Shown here one piece after another: positions 1-6,634 of a stretch of DNA of 9,442 nucleotides. Both the position numbers and the translations under genes were made by a program. The notes under the pieces are model-generated. The model was not told the origin of the DNA. It worked only from the letters and a program-made list of their open reading frames with translations, and did not search any database. How positions within the stretch are numbered: position 1 is the first letter of the stretch; each line of letters starts with the position of its first letter. The DNA lies in contig JAICIG010000311.1 of the NCBI GenBank assembly GCA_025924495.1, positions 1-9,442 on the forward strand. The letters run 5' to 3'. Source of the DNA: Pirellulales bacterium. GTDB lineage: Bacteria > Planctomycetota > Planctomycetia > Pirellulales > JAICIG01.

Positions 1-798
1 CGGCACGGCAGGGTGGGCGGCGAGATGCTTACGGTTTAAGGTCGCCAGCAGATCGAGATTCGCTCGCTGCCGGTCGGCCGTAATCGAAGCGGGTCGGGCG
101 AGGTCAAAGATCGGCGTGCCTTCCGCGGACAGCTGCGTCCCTTGATAAATCGGGGGCAGCCAACCTCCGGTCCAATTGCGGGCGCCATCGACGGGCAATG
201 AGGCGGGGTTGGGCAGCGCCACATAGGCCGGCAGGTTTTGATTCTCCGAACCCAAACCGTAGCCGATCCACGAACCGATGCTGGGCCGCCCGCCGAAGAT
301 GCGACCCGTGTTGATCATCAACTGGGCCGGAATATGGTTGTTGTGGTTGGTGTACATTGAGCGCACGACGGCCAGCTCGTCGGCCATGCCGCCCAAGTTC
401 GGCAGCAATTCGGAAAGTTCCAACCCCGATTGGCCATGCTTGGAGAACTCGAACGGACTGGCCAGCATCAGTCCATTGTTCTGACCGAAGGTCTCGATCG
501 TCCTAGGCGCTTTCTGACCGTCGTATTTGGCAAGCGCCGGCTTCGGATCGAACAAGTCCATCTGACTTGGACCGCCCTGCATAAACAGGCAGATTACGGC
601 GCGAGCCCGCGGCGTAAACTGCGGTGGCTTAGGCGTCAGATCGTAGACCGCGCGTTGCGACTCGTGCTGAGCAGCCAAGGCTTTGTCGCGGCCCAAGAGC
701 GAAGCCAAGGCGATGCCGGCCAAACCGCCGCCGCATTGAAAGAGCAATTGGCGACGGCCGAGCAATTCAGGACGCAAAATAGCGGCAGGTTCAGTCAT
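1..798 (-). CDS. DUF1501 family exported protein, C-terminus cut by window edge
   Basis: The reading frame is open from the ATG at 798 to the window edge, giving 266 residues with no stop. I recognise DUF1501, a planctomycete/verrucomicrobial family with an alkaline phosphatase/sulfatase-like fold, by MQGGPSQMDLFDPK at about residues 73-86, SMYTNHNNHIPAQ at about 147-159 and the GGRPSIGSWIGYGLGSEN segment at about 169-186. Full-length members are usually around 450-490 residues, so roughly 200 residues probably lie to the left. The N-terminus has twin arginines (R15, R16 in LLGRRQLLF) followed by a small/hydrophobic stretch to about residue 35, which resembles a Tat export signal. The gene is downstream of, and co-directional with, the DUF1549/DUF1553 gene, the usual arrangement. 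Its enzymatic activity is not established; a role with the cytochrome partner in breaking down complex, possibly sulfated, polysaccharides is an inference. No Shine-Dalgarno lies directly before 798; an in-frame GTG at 829-831 is a less likely start. Confidence 0.93.
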   Translation of the reverse strand, partial: MTEPAAILRPELLGRRQLLFQCGGGLAGIALASLLGRDKALAAQHESQRAVYDLTPKPPQFTPRARAVICLFMQGGPSQMDLFDPKPALAKYDGQKAPRTIETFGQNNGLMLASPFEFSKHGQSGLELSELLPNLGGMADELAVVRSMYTNHNNHIPAQLMINTGRIFGGRPSIGSWIGYGLGSENQNLPAYVALPNPASLPVDGARNWTGGWLPPIYQGTQLSAEGTPIFDLARPASITADRQRANLDLLATLNRKHLAAHPAVP

Positions 799-821
799 CG
801 GTTTGCAGTTCTTGATTTCAT
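795..821 (-). other. Possible leader mini-ORF coupled to DUF1501 start
   Basis: On the minus strand an ATG at 819-821 opens an eight-codon frame, MKSRTANR. Its TGA (795-797) overlaps the DUF1501 ATG (796-798) as ATGA. A GAGGTG sequence (plus-strand positions 829-834) sits seven bases before this ATG, a good Shine-Dalgarno spacing, while the DUF1501 ATG has none of its own. A further in-frame ATG at 834-836 would lengthen the peptide to 13 residues. The arrangement fits translational coupling, with ribosomes ending the leader and restarting on DUF1501. A chance overlap is also possible because the frame is so short. Confidence 0.3.
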
Positions 822-842
822 TTCGACGCACCTCATCTCGTA

Positions 843-901
843 GGGCGATCTTCCTAGGTCGCCATTCGGCGCCGAGCAAAGGCGACCTGGGAAGGTCGCC
901 C
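843..901. repeat. Nested 21-bp inverted repeat in the intergenic spacer (REP-like)
   Basis: The arms 843-863 and 881-901 pair over 21 positions: 19 Watson-Crick pairs plus two T/G positions (849 with 895, 855 with 889). These would be G-U pairs in plus-strand RNA and A-C mismatches in the minus-strand mRNA. The 17-base loop (864-880) contains the 10-base palindrome tcggcgccga at 866-875. Each arm is also a hairpin by itself: 881-888 pairs with 893-900 around a four-base loop, and 844-851 pairs with 856-863 with one T/G. The element lies in the 140-base gap between the DUF1553 stop and the DUF1501 start. No T-tract follows on either strand, so it is not a classic terminator. It may be a dispersed palindromic repeat, an mRNA stabiliser or a processing site. 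Confidence 0.75.
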
Positions 902-938
902 CACGGCGGGCGCATGCCGTCGTGATTAAAAACTTCGA

Positions 939-3560
939 TTAATCGACATACAGAAATTCGTTTGTGCCGAACAATGTCTGACAGAAATCGGCGAGCGCGG
1001 TGCGTTGGGCTTCTGCGTTGCGTCCCGCCTGGCGCGCCAGAAACGCGCTGATCGCAGCTCGCTCTTCCGCATCAGGCCGCCGCGCGAGCGCCAGCCGGAA
1101 GGCCAACTCGATTTGCGCGGATTCGCTTGCCCCAGCTTCGCGCGCCACGCGCTCGGCCAGGGCGCGAGCCTGCTCGACCACCAGCTCATTGTTCATGAGC
1201 GCGAGCGCCTGCAGCGGTACGGTCGAGCGAGTTCTTTCGGGACAGTTCAATTCCATCACCGGCGAATCGAACACATTCAGGAACGTGACGCTCTCCGTGC
1301 GTTTGTTGAGCAAGTAAATACTGCGGCGGCAAGCGTCGGCGCCTTTCGCCGCCACGATCCACTGGCCGTCTCCCTGCTTGTCCTGCTCGACTGGCGCCGG
1401 CGAACCGAACATCCGCGCCTCGAGCGAACCCCCGACAGCGAGCATCGCGTCCCGAATCGCCTCGGCCTCCAGTCTCAAGGGCGGCTTCCACGATAGCCAG
1501 ACGCCTTCAGGATCTTGGCTGTTGCGCGCAGGATCGAAGGCGGCCGATTGTCGATAAGCGCTTGATAGCAGAATCGTGCGGTGCAACTGCTTCAAGCTCC
1601 AGCCTTGCTCGACGAACGAGACCGCCAGCCAATCAAGCAGTTCCCGGTGCGTCGGCGCGGCGCCTTGGCGGCCGAAATCGTCGGGCGTGGCTACCAATCC
1701 CTTGCCAAAGTGATGCTGCCAGATGCGATTGACCATCACCCGAGCCAAGAGGGGATGCCGCGGTTGCGTGAGCCACTCGGCCAGCGCGCGGCGGCGGCCG
1801 CTGGTCCCTTGCTGCGAGTCGGAAGCGGTAAAAACAAACGGATGCCCTAGGTCGTCGAGCGCCGTCAGCACGCCCGGCTCGACGACTCTGCCTGGAGTCA
1901 GGTAATTGCCGCGGCGCAGCAAATGGGTCTTGGGCGGCTCGGCCTTCATATCCCAGAGCGCCCAAATCTGCTCGGGTTTCGCCGGCCGTTGTTGCTCTAG
2001 TCGGGCGATCGCGTCTTGCAGCGGCTTGGCCGCGGCGGCCAATTCGCTCGATTGCTTCAACAACTCGGCGTCTGAGATTGCAAATGGTTTAGCGTGCTGT
2101 GCGATGAGCGCTTTGGCTGCGGCATCGCGTTGCGTCTCAGGCAGCGCCAATGCCGCCCGCAAGGGCTCGCGAGTTTCCGCCGGAAGTTTGATCAGCTCTT
2201 TTTCCGTCCAGAATCGCCGATAGAGAGCAATTACGCCTTCCAGCAACTTCTTTTGCTCTGCAACCTGGCCGTCGATGACTTTTGTCTTGTGCTGATGTTC
2301 CGCCAGCTCGGCCGTCCCTGCCTCAGGGAGATAGCGGAGATTGTCATCGCGAAAAGTGCGTTTATTGGCTGGCAGCCAGTTCTGCGGATCGTAGGCGGGC
2401 GTGAAGCACGCTTCGAGCCGATAAAAGTCCAGTTGCGGAATTGGGTCGTACTTGTGGTTATGACACTTGGCGCAACCCACACTCAAACCAACGAGTGCCT
2501 TCATCGCTATTTCAACCGTGTCGTGCAGCGTGAGATAGCGATCATCAACCTGATCGACCGGCTCATTGTCGGTGGCGTCGGACGCACAGCGCAGCATGCC
2601 CGTGGCCACCAGCTTTTCGACGATCTCAGGCGTGAAGCGGTCGGCGTGCCGCCAATCCACCAGTTCGTCGCCGGCAAGCTGCTCGGTCACGAACTGGTCG
2701 TACGACATATCGGCGTTGAAAGCGCGAATGACGTAGTCGCGATAGCGCCATGAGTTGATCCGCGTCTCGTCGCCGCGGCGGCCGTTCGAATCGGCATAAC
2801 CGACCACGTCCAGCCAATGCCGCGCCCAGCGTTCGCCGTAATGGGGCGAAGCGAGCAGCCGGTCAACCAAAGCTTCGTAAGCTCGCGGCGACGCGTCGTT
2901 CACAAATTCGTCAACTTCCGCCGGCGATGGGGGCAGGCCAATCAGGTCAAAGTAGAGCCGGCGGACGAGCTTTTCCGGCGCCGCGTCGGGGTTCATCGCC
3001 AGCCCGAGCGAATCGAGCTTCGCGAGAATAAACGCATCGACCGGCGTGCGCACTCGCGATGAATCGCGGACCTTTGGCAGCGGCGCTTTGACCGGCGGAC
3101 GAAAGGCCCAGTAATCGCGGTCGCTTTCGCTTACGGCACTGGCGGCAACATTCTCGAAGTTCGCCGTGGCGAGCCAGCGGCGAATCAGCTCATTCTCGTC
3201 CGCCGCCAGTGGCGGCTCGTCCTTCGGCGGCATTTCGCCCGCCGCAATCCGCAACCACAGCTCGCTCTGCTCGGGATCTTCCGCATTGATGATCGGGCCA
3301 CTGTCGCCGCCAGCCATCAATGTCGCCTCGCTGCGCAGATCGAGGCTCCCCTCGCGTTTGCCCTCGCCGTGGCACTTGCCGCACTTGACCACAAAGATTG
3401 GCGCCACATGCCTGGCGAACTCGGGCTTTTCCGGCGCCGACTCCCCCGCCCTGCCCTGCCCTGTGGCCAACAACACGAAAACCGCAAGAATGACTGGCGC
3501 AAGGCATCGCTGCTTGATGCGCCATATCCGATGATCTGCCATCAATTCCAACCATCTCAT
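939..3560 (-). CDS. Secreted planctomycete cytochrome protein: PSCyt1, DUF1549, DUF1553
   Basis: This complete 873-residue protein has the standard order of its family. A signal peptide covers about residues 1-39, with basic residues RIWRIKQR and then a hydrophobic core of about 20 residues. The PSCyt1 cytochrome-c-like domain follows, with haem motif CGKCH at 60-64 and a PP motif near 111. DUF1549 spans about 170-390 and carries a second CxxCH (CAKCH, 363-367). A charged, partly helical linker covers about 410-530. DUF1553 runs from about 590 (NRIWQHHFGKGLVATPDDFG, 611-630) to the typical NEFLYVD C-terminus. It is probably exported and membrane-associated, with a proposed electron-transfer or polysaccharide-degradation role; no activity is proven for the family. 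No LamG-like domain is inserted, unlike in some relatives. Neither the ATG at 3560 nor the in-frame ATG at 3542 (residue 7) has a strong Shine-Dalgarno; the 3542 start gives a more compact signal peptide and is a real alternative. DUF1501 follows after 140 bases, probably co-transcribed. Confidence 0.95.
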   Translation of the reverse strand: MRWLELMADHRIWRIKQRCLAPVILAVFVLLATGQGRAGESAPEKPEFARHVAPIFVVKCGKCHGEGKREGSLDLRSEATLMAGGDSGPIINAEDPEQSELWLRIAAGEMPPKDEPPLAADENELIRRWLATANFENVAASAVSESDRDYWAFRPPVKAPLPKVRDSSRVRTPVDAFILAKLDSLGLAMNPDAAPEKLVRRLYFDLIGLPPSPAEVDEFVNDASPRAYEALVDRLLASPHYGERWARHWLDVVGYADSNGRRGDETRINSWRYRDYVIRAFNADMSYDQFVTEQLAGDELVDWRHADRFTPEIVEKLVATGMLRCASDATDNEPVDQVDDRYLTLHDTVEIAMKALVGLSVGCAKCHNHKYDPIPQLDFYRLEACFTPAYDPQNWLPANKRTFRDDNLRYLPEAGTAELAEHQHKTKVIDGQVAEQKKLLEGVIALYRRFWTEKELIKLPAETREPLRAALALPETQRDAAAKALIAQHAKPFAISDAELLKQSSELAAAAKPLQDAIARLEQQRPAKPEQIWALWDMKAEPPKTHLLRRGNYLTPGRVVEPGVLTALDDLGHPFVFTASDSQQGTSGRRRALAEWLTQPRHPLLARVMVNRIWQHHFGKGLVATPDDFGRQGAAPTHRELLDWLAVSFVEQGWSLKQLHRTILLSSAYRQSAAFDPARNSQDPEGVWLSWKPPLRLEAEAIRDAMLAVGGSLEARMFGSPAPVEQDKQGDGQWIVAAKGADACRRSIYLLNKRTESVTFLNVFDSPVMELNCPERTRSTVPLQALALMNNELVVEQARALAERVAREAGASESAQIELAFRLALARRPDAEERAAISAFLARQAGRNAEAQRTALADFCQTLFGTNEFLYVD

Positions 3561-3610
3561 TTCAAATCACGGCTCGTCTCGCGGTTTCGTCATTCCATCA
3601 ATGAAGGTTT

Positions 3611-3639
3611 ATTTTAAAAGCTCTGCGCGGCGGGCACAA
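3611..3639 (-). promoter_or_regulatory. Possible sigma70-like promoter of the DUF1553-DUF1501 unit
   Basis: Read on the minus strand, TTGTGC (plus positions 3634-3639) is separated by exactly 17 bases from TAAAAT (3611-3616). The -10 matches the TATAAT consensus at five of six positions, the -35 only at three. It would start transcription about 45-50 bases before the ATG at 3560. The AT-rich patch at 3609-3619 stands out from GC-rich surroundings. Weak -35 matches are common by chance, so this is a candidate only. Confidence 0.3.
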
Positions 3640-4134
3640 CGCTGTCGAACGTTCGGGGGCGCAGCGAACTTTGCCGTTTGCTACGCGCTCTCCTGCCAGT
3701 AGGAGCGGCAGTCGCACCCGCCGTCGATGCAACTTGCTGGTCAGAAGCTGGCGCCTGTGTTCCGCAGCCCAAAATCGCCGGTTGGGTTGTGCACTAATCT
3801 AAAAAAGTCGATGGCGCCTACCTAGAACAAGGCGAGCCAATGCCAAACCGTGAACTCCGTCGACGCCGCAAATCGAGCGCCAGTCGAGGTACGACGGAGA
3901 TACGCATCTGTATTGTCTGCTTTTCGCCGGGGCCCGCTTTAACCGGAGCCACAAGGCTAGTAGCGGTCGGGCGCTCTACGAATCCAATGCAACGAGTTGG
4001 CGCTGCTGCTGGGTTCTTTAATGCGGTCGATGGCTTACGTGTCGGCCAGAGCGGTAATTGAAGCGCCCGTCTCTTCGCCCATAAGCTGAAACTTAGCTGA
4101 CAAGATTTGCGATACGGCGCGTGAGGAGAACATG
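3640..4134. other. Intergenic stretch without a recognisable gene
   Basis: About 500 bases lie between the likely promoter of the DUF1553 unit and the terminator of the small secreted protein gene. A 73-codon plus-strand frame (3840-4061) and part of a long minus-strand frame cross it, but both are Arg/Ser/Ala-rich and have no recognisable domain, and neither has a convincing start site. A short pair of competing inverted repeats (ctcct/aggag and ctgcc/ggcag, near 3690-3712) is too small to call. The tail (4123-4161) holds a GAGGAG followed by a nine-codon plus-strand frame that overlaps the terminator. Non-coding RNA or decayed coding sequence cannot be excluded. Confidence 0.5.
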
Positions 4135-4156
4135 AAAAACCCCGCACGAGGCGGGG
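4135..4156 (-). terminator. Intrinsic terminator of the small secreted protein gene
   Basis: Read on the minus strand, a perfect six-base GC stem (plus positions 4151-4156 pairing with 4140-4145) with a five-base loop is followed at once by five T (4135-4139). It lies about 50 bases past the stop at 4206. The A-run precedes the stem on the plus strand and no T-run follows there, so it acts in the minus direction only. Confidence 0.85.
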
Positions 4157-4205
4157 CTTGAGCCGGGCAACTGCAGATGTCGCTCTACGGACGCCGTCGA
4201 GGCGC

Positions 4206-4502
4206 TCAACGCGGGCGCTCGCCGATGGTTCGGGGGTCGGTGAAGCCGTAGTTGTCGATGCGATTGAAATTGAAGCCAGCCGCGCGGTTTCGATAACCGA
4301 AACGCATCGAGCTGTAGTCGGAGCCGATGTAATCGCCGTAGGCGCTGTACCAGCCGTAACCCATCCGCCCGTAGCCTCTCTGCCAGACGCCGTTAGGGCT
4401 GGTGCGATTGACTGTACCGTACGTTCGCCAGTCGCCATGGGCGCTGCCCGTCGCCGCCCCGATAACAAGGACCATGATAGAAGCCAGCAAAAGACACCGC
4501 AT
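4206..4502 (-). CDS. Small secreted Tyr/Gly/Arg-rich protein, function unknown
   Basis: This complete 98-residue protein has an N-terminal signal peptide: MRC and a hydrophobic core LLLASIMVLVIGAA, with likely cleavage after about residue 21-23 (GSAHG/DW). The mature part of about 75 residues is rich in Gly (12), Arg (11) and Tyr (9), with WQRGYGRMGYGWYSAYGDY-like low-complexity character and no cysteine. I recognise no domain. It is probably exported and basic; a role at the cell surface or in the matrix would be speculation. I chose the ATG at 4502 because the AAAGGAG site abuts the ATG at 4508 with no spacer but stands six bases from 4502; starting at 4508 would add only Met-Ala. The signal peptide, good ribosome site and strong terminator together make it a real gene despite its size. 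It is monocistronic and divergent from the P450 gene. Confidence 0.82.
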   Translation of the reverse strand: MRCLLLASIMVLVIGAATGSAHGDWRTYGTVNRTSPNGVWQRGYGRMGYGWYSAYGDYIGSDYSSMRFGYRNRAAGFNFNRIDNYGFTDPRTIGERPR

Positions 4503-4508
4503 CGCCAT

Positions 4509-4515
4509 CTCCTTT
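4509..4515 (-). promoter_or_regulatory. Shine-Dalgarno site that decides the start of the small secreted protein
   Basis: The minus strand reads AAAGGAG here. The first ATG (4506-4508) follows with no spacer, which is unusable for normal initiation. The second ATG (4500-4502) follows after six bases, close to optimal. This is the clearest ribosome-binding site in the window. Confidence 0.75.
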
Positions 4516-5170
4516 CTTCGTGAAGGTCATCCAACGTGGCAACCGACGAGCGCACGCTTAGTCGCCATGAAAACGTCGCTCGCGATGCCCCGCTTGGCAA
4601 GTCTTGCGATGCATAACGATGCCGTTTTTACCAATCCCAGCTCCTCTAATCCGATTCTTGGGGCGGACCGTTCTATGTGAGGAAGCATCTCAAGATCCCA
4701 ACCAAGACGCCCGAGCGTTGCTGCCGCGGTGTTTTCCCGTTGAGCGTTTGGACGCGTCGGTCGATGCCGATTTCGTCTGCTTCAGGCAGCGAACGCGCAG
4801 TTTATCCGTGCTTGTCCATCGAACTGCACTATCTAGAAGTCGCTTATGCTTCGTAGAAGGAAAGCCTCGGGAAGCGGCAGTTTTTCTGCGCTTCGCGCGG
4901 GTCTCAATTGACGGCGGCAAGTCAGGTCACAGCCGCGGCCACTTCAGTTTTTGCTACTCAGCGCACAGGCGGTTATGTTGAACGGCCATAGGTGATGTAA
5001 AGGCGAGCCACAGGCCGCGGATCGGCTGTTACCGGCGGTCGATGAAGAGCTGCGAAAGCTGGCTGTCAAAAGATGGCGCAAAAGGCGCCGGGAGAGACGC
5101 TCCAGGCCACCGCCCTGGTCCACGAGGGCGCCGGACTGTCTTGGGACATTCCTTGAGACGGATTCTCGCC
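4516..5170. other. Divergent intergenic region before the P450 gene, no clear gene
   Basis: This 650-base region must contain the promoters of the small secreted protein (minus) and the P450 (plus), but I found no pair of -35/-10 boxes good enough to call. Frames of 125 codons (plus, 4604-4981) and 76 codons (minus, 4690-4920) have no recognisable motif, an atypical composition and no good ribosome site, so I treat them as chance. The P450 frame itself is open back to the TGA at 4979-4981, with an upstream in-frame ATG at 5042; the 43 residues it would add are Arg/Gly-rich and look non-coding. Confidence 0.5.
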
Positions 5171-6634
5171 ATGTTGACGAATAATCGCCGTGCATTTCAA
5201 AGGCTGCCCGTGGTAACGCCCAACGATTGGAACCCGGCCGACCTATCCGGCAGCCCGCCCGACGCCGCGATACGAGGTTCGTTTTCTCATAGCAGCCAAT
5301 TGCCCTCGGGCCCAAAGGCGCCTGCAGCCTGGCAGTTGCTCCGCTATTCCCGGCATCCGCTTCTGTTCCTCGACGAGTGCGCTCGCCGCTATGGCGATAC
5401 GTTTTTGGTCCGGTTTGCGGGCTACGGCAAGTTCGTCATGCTAAGCAATCCCGATGCTGTTGGAGACGTATTCCGCGGCGATGGGCGCGCGCTGCACTCG
5501 GGAGAGGGTAACGAGTTCCTGATTCCCACGGTCGGCGCGAACTCTGTTTTGGTGCTGGACGAAGATCGCCATCAGCGGCAGCGGCGAGTGCTGTTGCCGC
5601 CGCTCAAAGGAGAGCGAATGCGATCTCTCTTCGATGCCATGCAGGCGGCGACGCTGGAGTCCATTCGCGCCTGGCCGATAGGCCAAACAGTCCGCATGCT
5701 CGAATCGATGCAGCAAATTACTCTGCGGGTCATCCTTCAGACCGTGCTGGGACTTTTGGCGGGGCCCGAGCGAGACGTTATCGAAAGACAAGTGCAGCGG
5801 CTCTTGGCGCAGGGGCGAGGGCGCTATGGACTGATTCTCGTGAAGGTGTTGCCGATCGCGTTGCTGCAAAGATCGCGCTGGCTGCCGTTCTTTCGCCAGA
5901 TGCATGAGTTGAACGAGTCGCTCTACTCCCTGATCCGTGCCCGGCGGCGCCAGCCTGCTTCAGTTGCCGGCGACAACGTGTTGGCCGATCTGCTGGCCGC
6001 CTCGCACGAAGATGGCAGCTCGCTCGCCGATGAAGAGATTCGCGACGCTTTGATTACGTTGATCCTGGCCGGACACGATACGACATCAGCCGCTTTGGCC
6101 TGGGCTCTGGAGCAAATCGTCCCTCGCCCGGACACGGTGGAGCGCATTGTCGGGGAACTGGGACGCACAACCGGCGGCGCCCCGCCGCACGCCGAGCACC
6201 TCGCGCAGTTGGAGTATCTCGACGCGGCGATCCGCGAGAGCCTTCGCGTACGCACGATGATGCCCTTCACCGTCCGGTTGACGAAACAGCCATTCGCGGC
6301 GGGCGGCCGCGAATACCCGGCCGGCATCTTGCTTTGCCCCTGCAATCACCTCGTCCACCATCGGCCTGATCTTTATCCAGAGCCGGAAACTTTTCGCCCT
6401 GAGCGTTTTTTGAGCCGCAAGTACGCGGGCCATGAATGGTTCCCCTTCGGCGGCGGCAATCGAACCTGCCTCGGGATGGCCTTCGCCCTGTACGAGATGC
6501 GCGTCGTGCTAGGGACAGTTTTCGCCCAGACAACTTTGACGCGACCGCTTGGCGCCCGCTCGTTCCCCATTCGCCGCGGCATTCTCCTTGCGCCGCATGA
6601 TGGAGCCCAGATGATCGTAGAGAGCCGTCGGTAG
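5171..6634 (+). CDS. Cytochrome P450, CYP110-like
   Basis: This haem-thiolate monooxygenase (487 residues from the ATG at 5171) would insert one oxygen atom into an organic substrate, using electrons from a redox partner. All signatures are present: proline-rich LPSGPKAP at 44-51; a C-helix segment with H134 and R138 (HxxxR in place of the common WxxxR); I-helix AGHDTT at 300-305, with the acid-alcohol pair D303/T304 for oxygen activation; ESLR at 356-359; FRPERF at 408-413; and the haem loop FPFGGGNRTCLG at 424-435, with Cys433 as the iron ligand. The LPSGPKAP start and the C-helix/PPLKGERM region resemble the CYP110 group known from cyanobacteria, whose members oxidise fatty acids, alkanes and terpenes; substrate is unknown here. 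No N-terminal membrane anchor is visible, so it is probably soluble. An in-frame ATG at 5042 would add 43 unlike-P450 residues; neither start has a strong Shine-Dalgarno. No ferredoxin or reductase gene lies nearby. Confidence 0.95.
   Translation: MLTNNRRAFQRLPVVTPNDWNPADLSGSPPDAAIRGSFSHSSQLPSGPKAPAAWQLLRYSRHPLLFLDECARRYGDTFLVRFAGYGKFVMLSNPDAVGDVFRGDGRALHSGEGNEFLIPTVGANSVLVLDEDRHQRQRRVLLPPLKGERMRSLFDAMQAATLESIRAWPIGQTVRMLESMQQITLRVILQTVLGLLAGPERDVIERQVQRLLAQGRGRYGLILVKVLPIALLQRSRWLPFFRQMHELNESLYSLIRARRRQPASVAGDNVLADLLAASHEDGSSLADEEIRDALITLILAGHDTTSAALAWALEQIVPRPDTVERIVGELGRTTGGAPPHAEHLAQLEYLDAAIRESLRVRTMMPFTVRLTKQPFAAGGREYPAGILLCPCNHLVHHRPDLYPEPETFRPERFLSRKYAGHEWFPFGGGNRTCLGMAFALYEMRVVLGTVFAQTTLTRPLGARSFPIRRGILLAPHDGAQMIVESRR

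Noticed and set aside
430..843. 137-codon plus-strand open frame
   Set aside because: Antisense to the DUF1501 N-terminus and without a recognisable domain.
2094..2753. 219-codon plus-strand open frame
   Set aside because: It lies wholly inside the well-supported DUF1549/DUF1553 gene on the other strand, including the second haem motif; GC-rich antisense shadow.
3818..4600. 260-codon minus-strand open frame
   Set aside because: It covers the small secreted protein in another frame and runs through a strong terminator. Its product is Arg/Ser/Ala/Thr-rich, without a domain or signal peptide.
4604..4981. 125-codon plus-strand open frame upstream of the P450
   Set aside because: No recognisable domain or ribosome site and unusual composition; it overlaps the likely promoter region of the small secreted protein gene.
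4944..5315. 123-codon minus-strand open frame over the P450 start
   Set aside because: Overlaps conserved P450 coding sequence on the other strand, with no motif or ribosome site.
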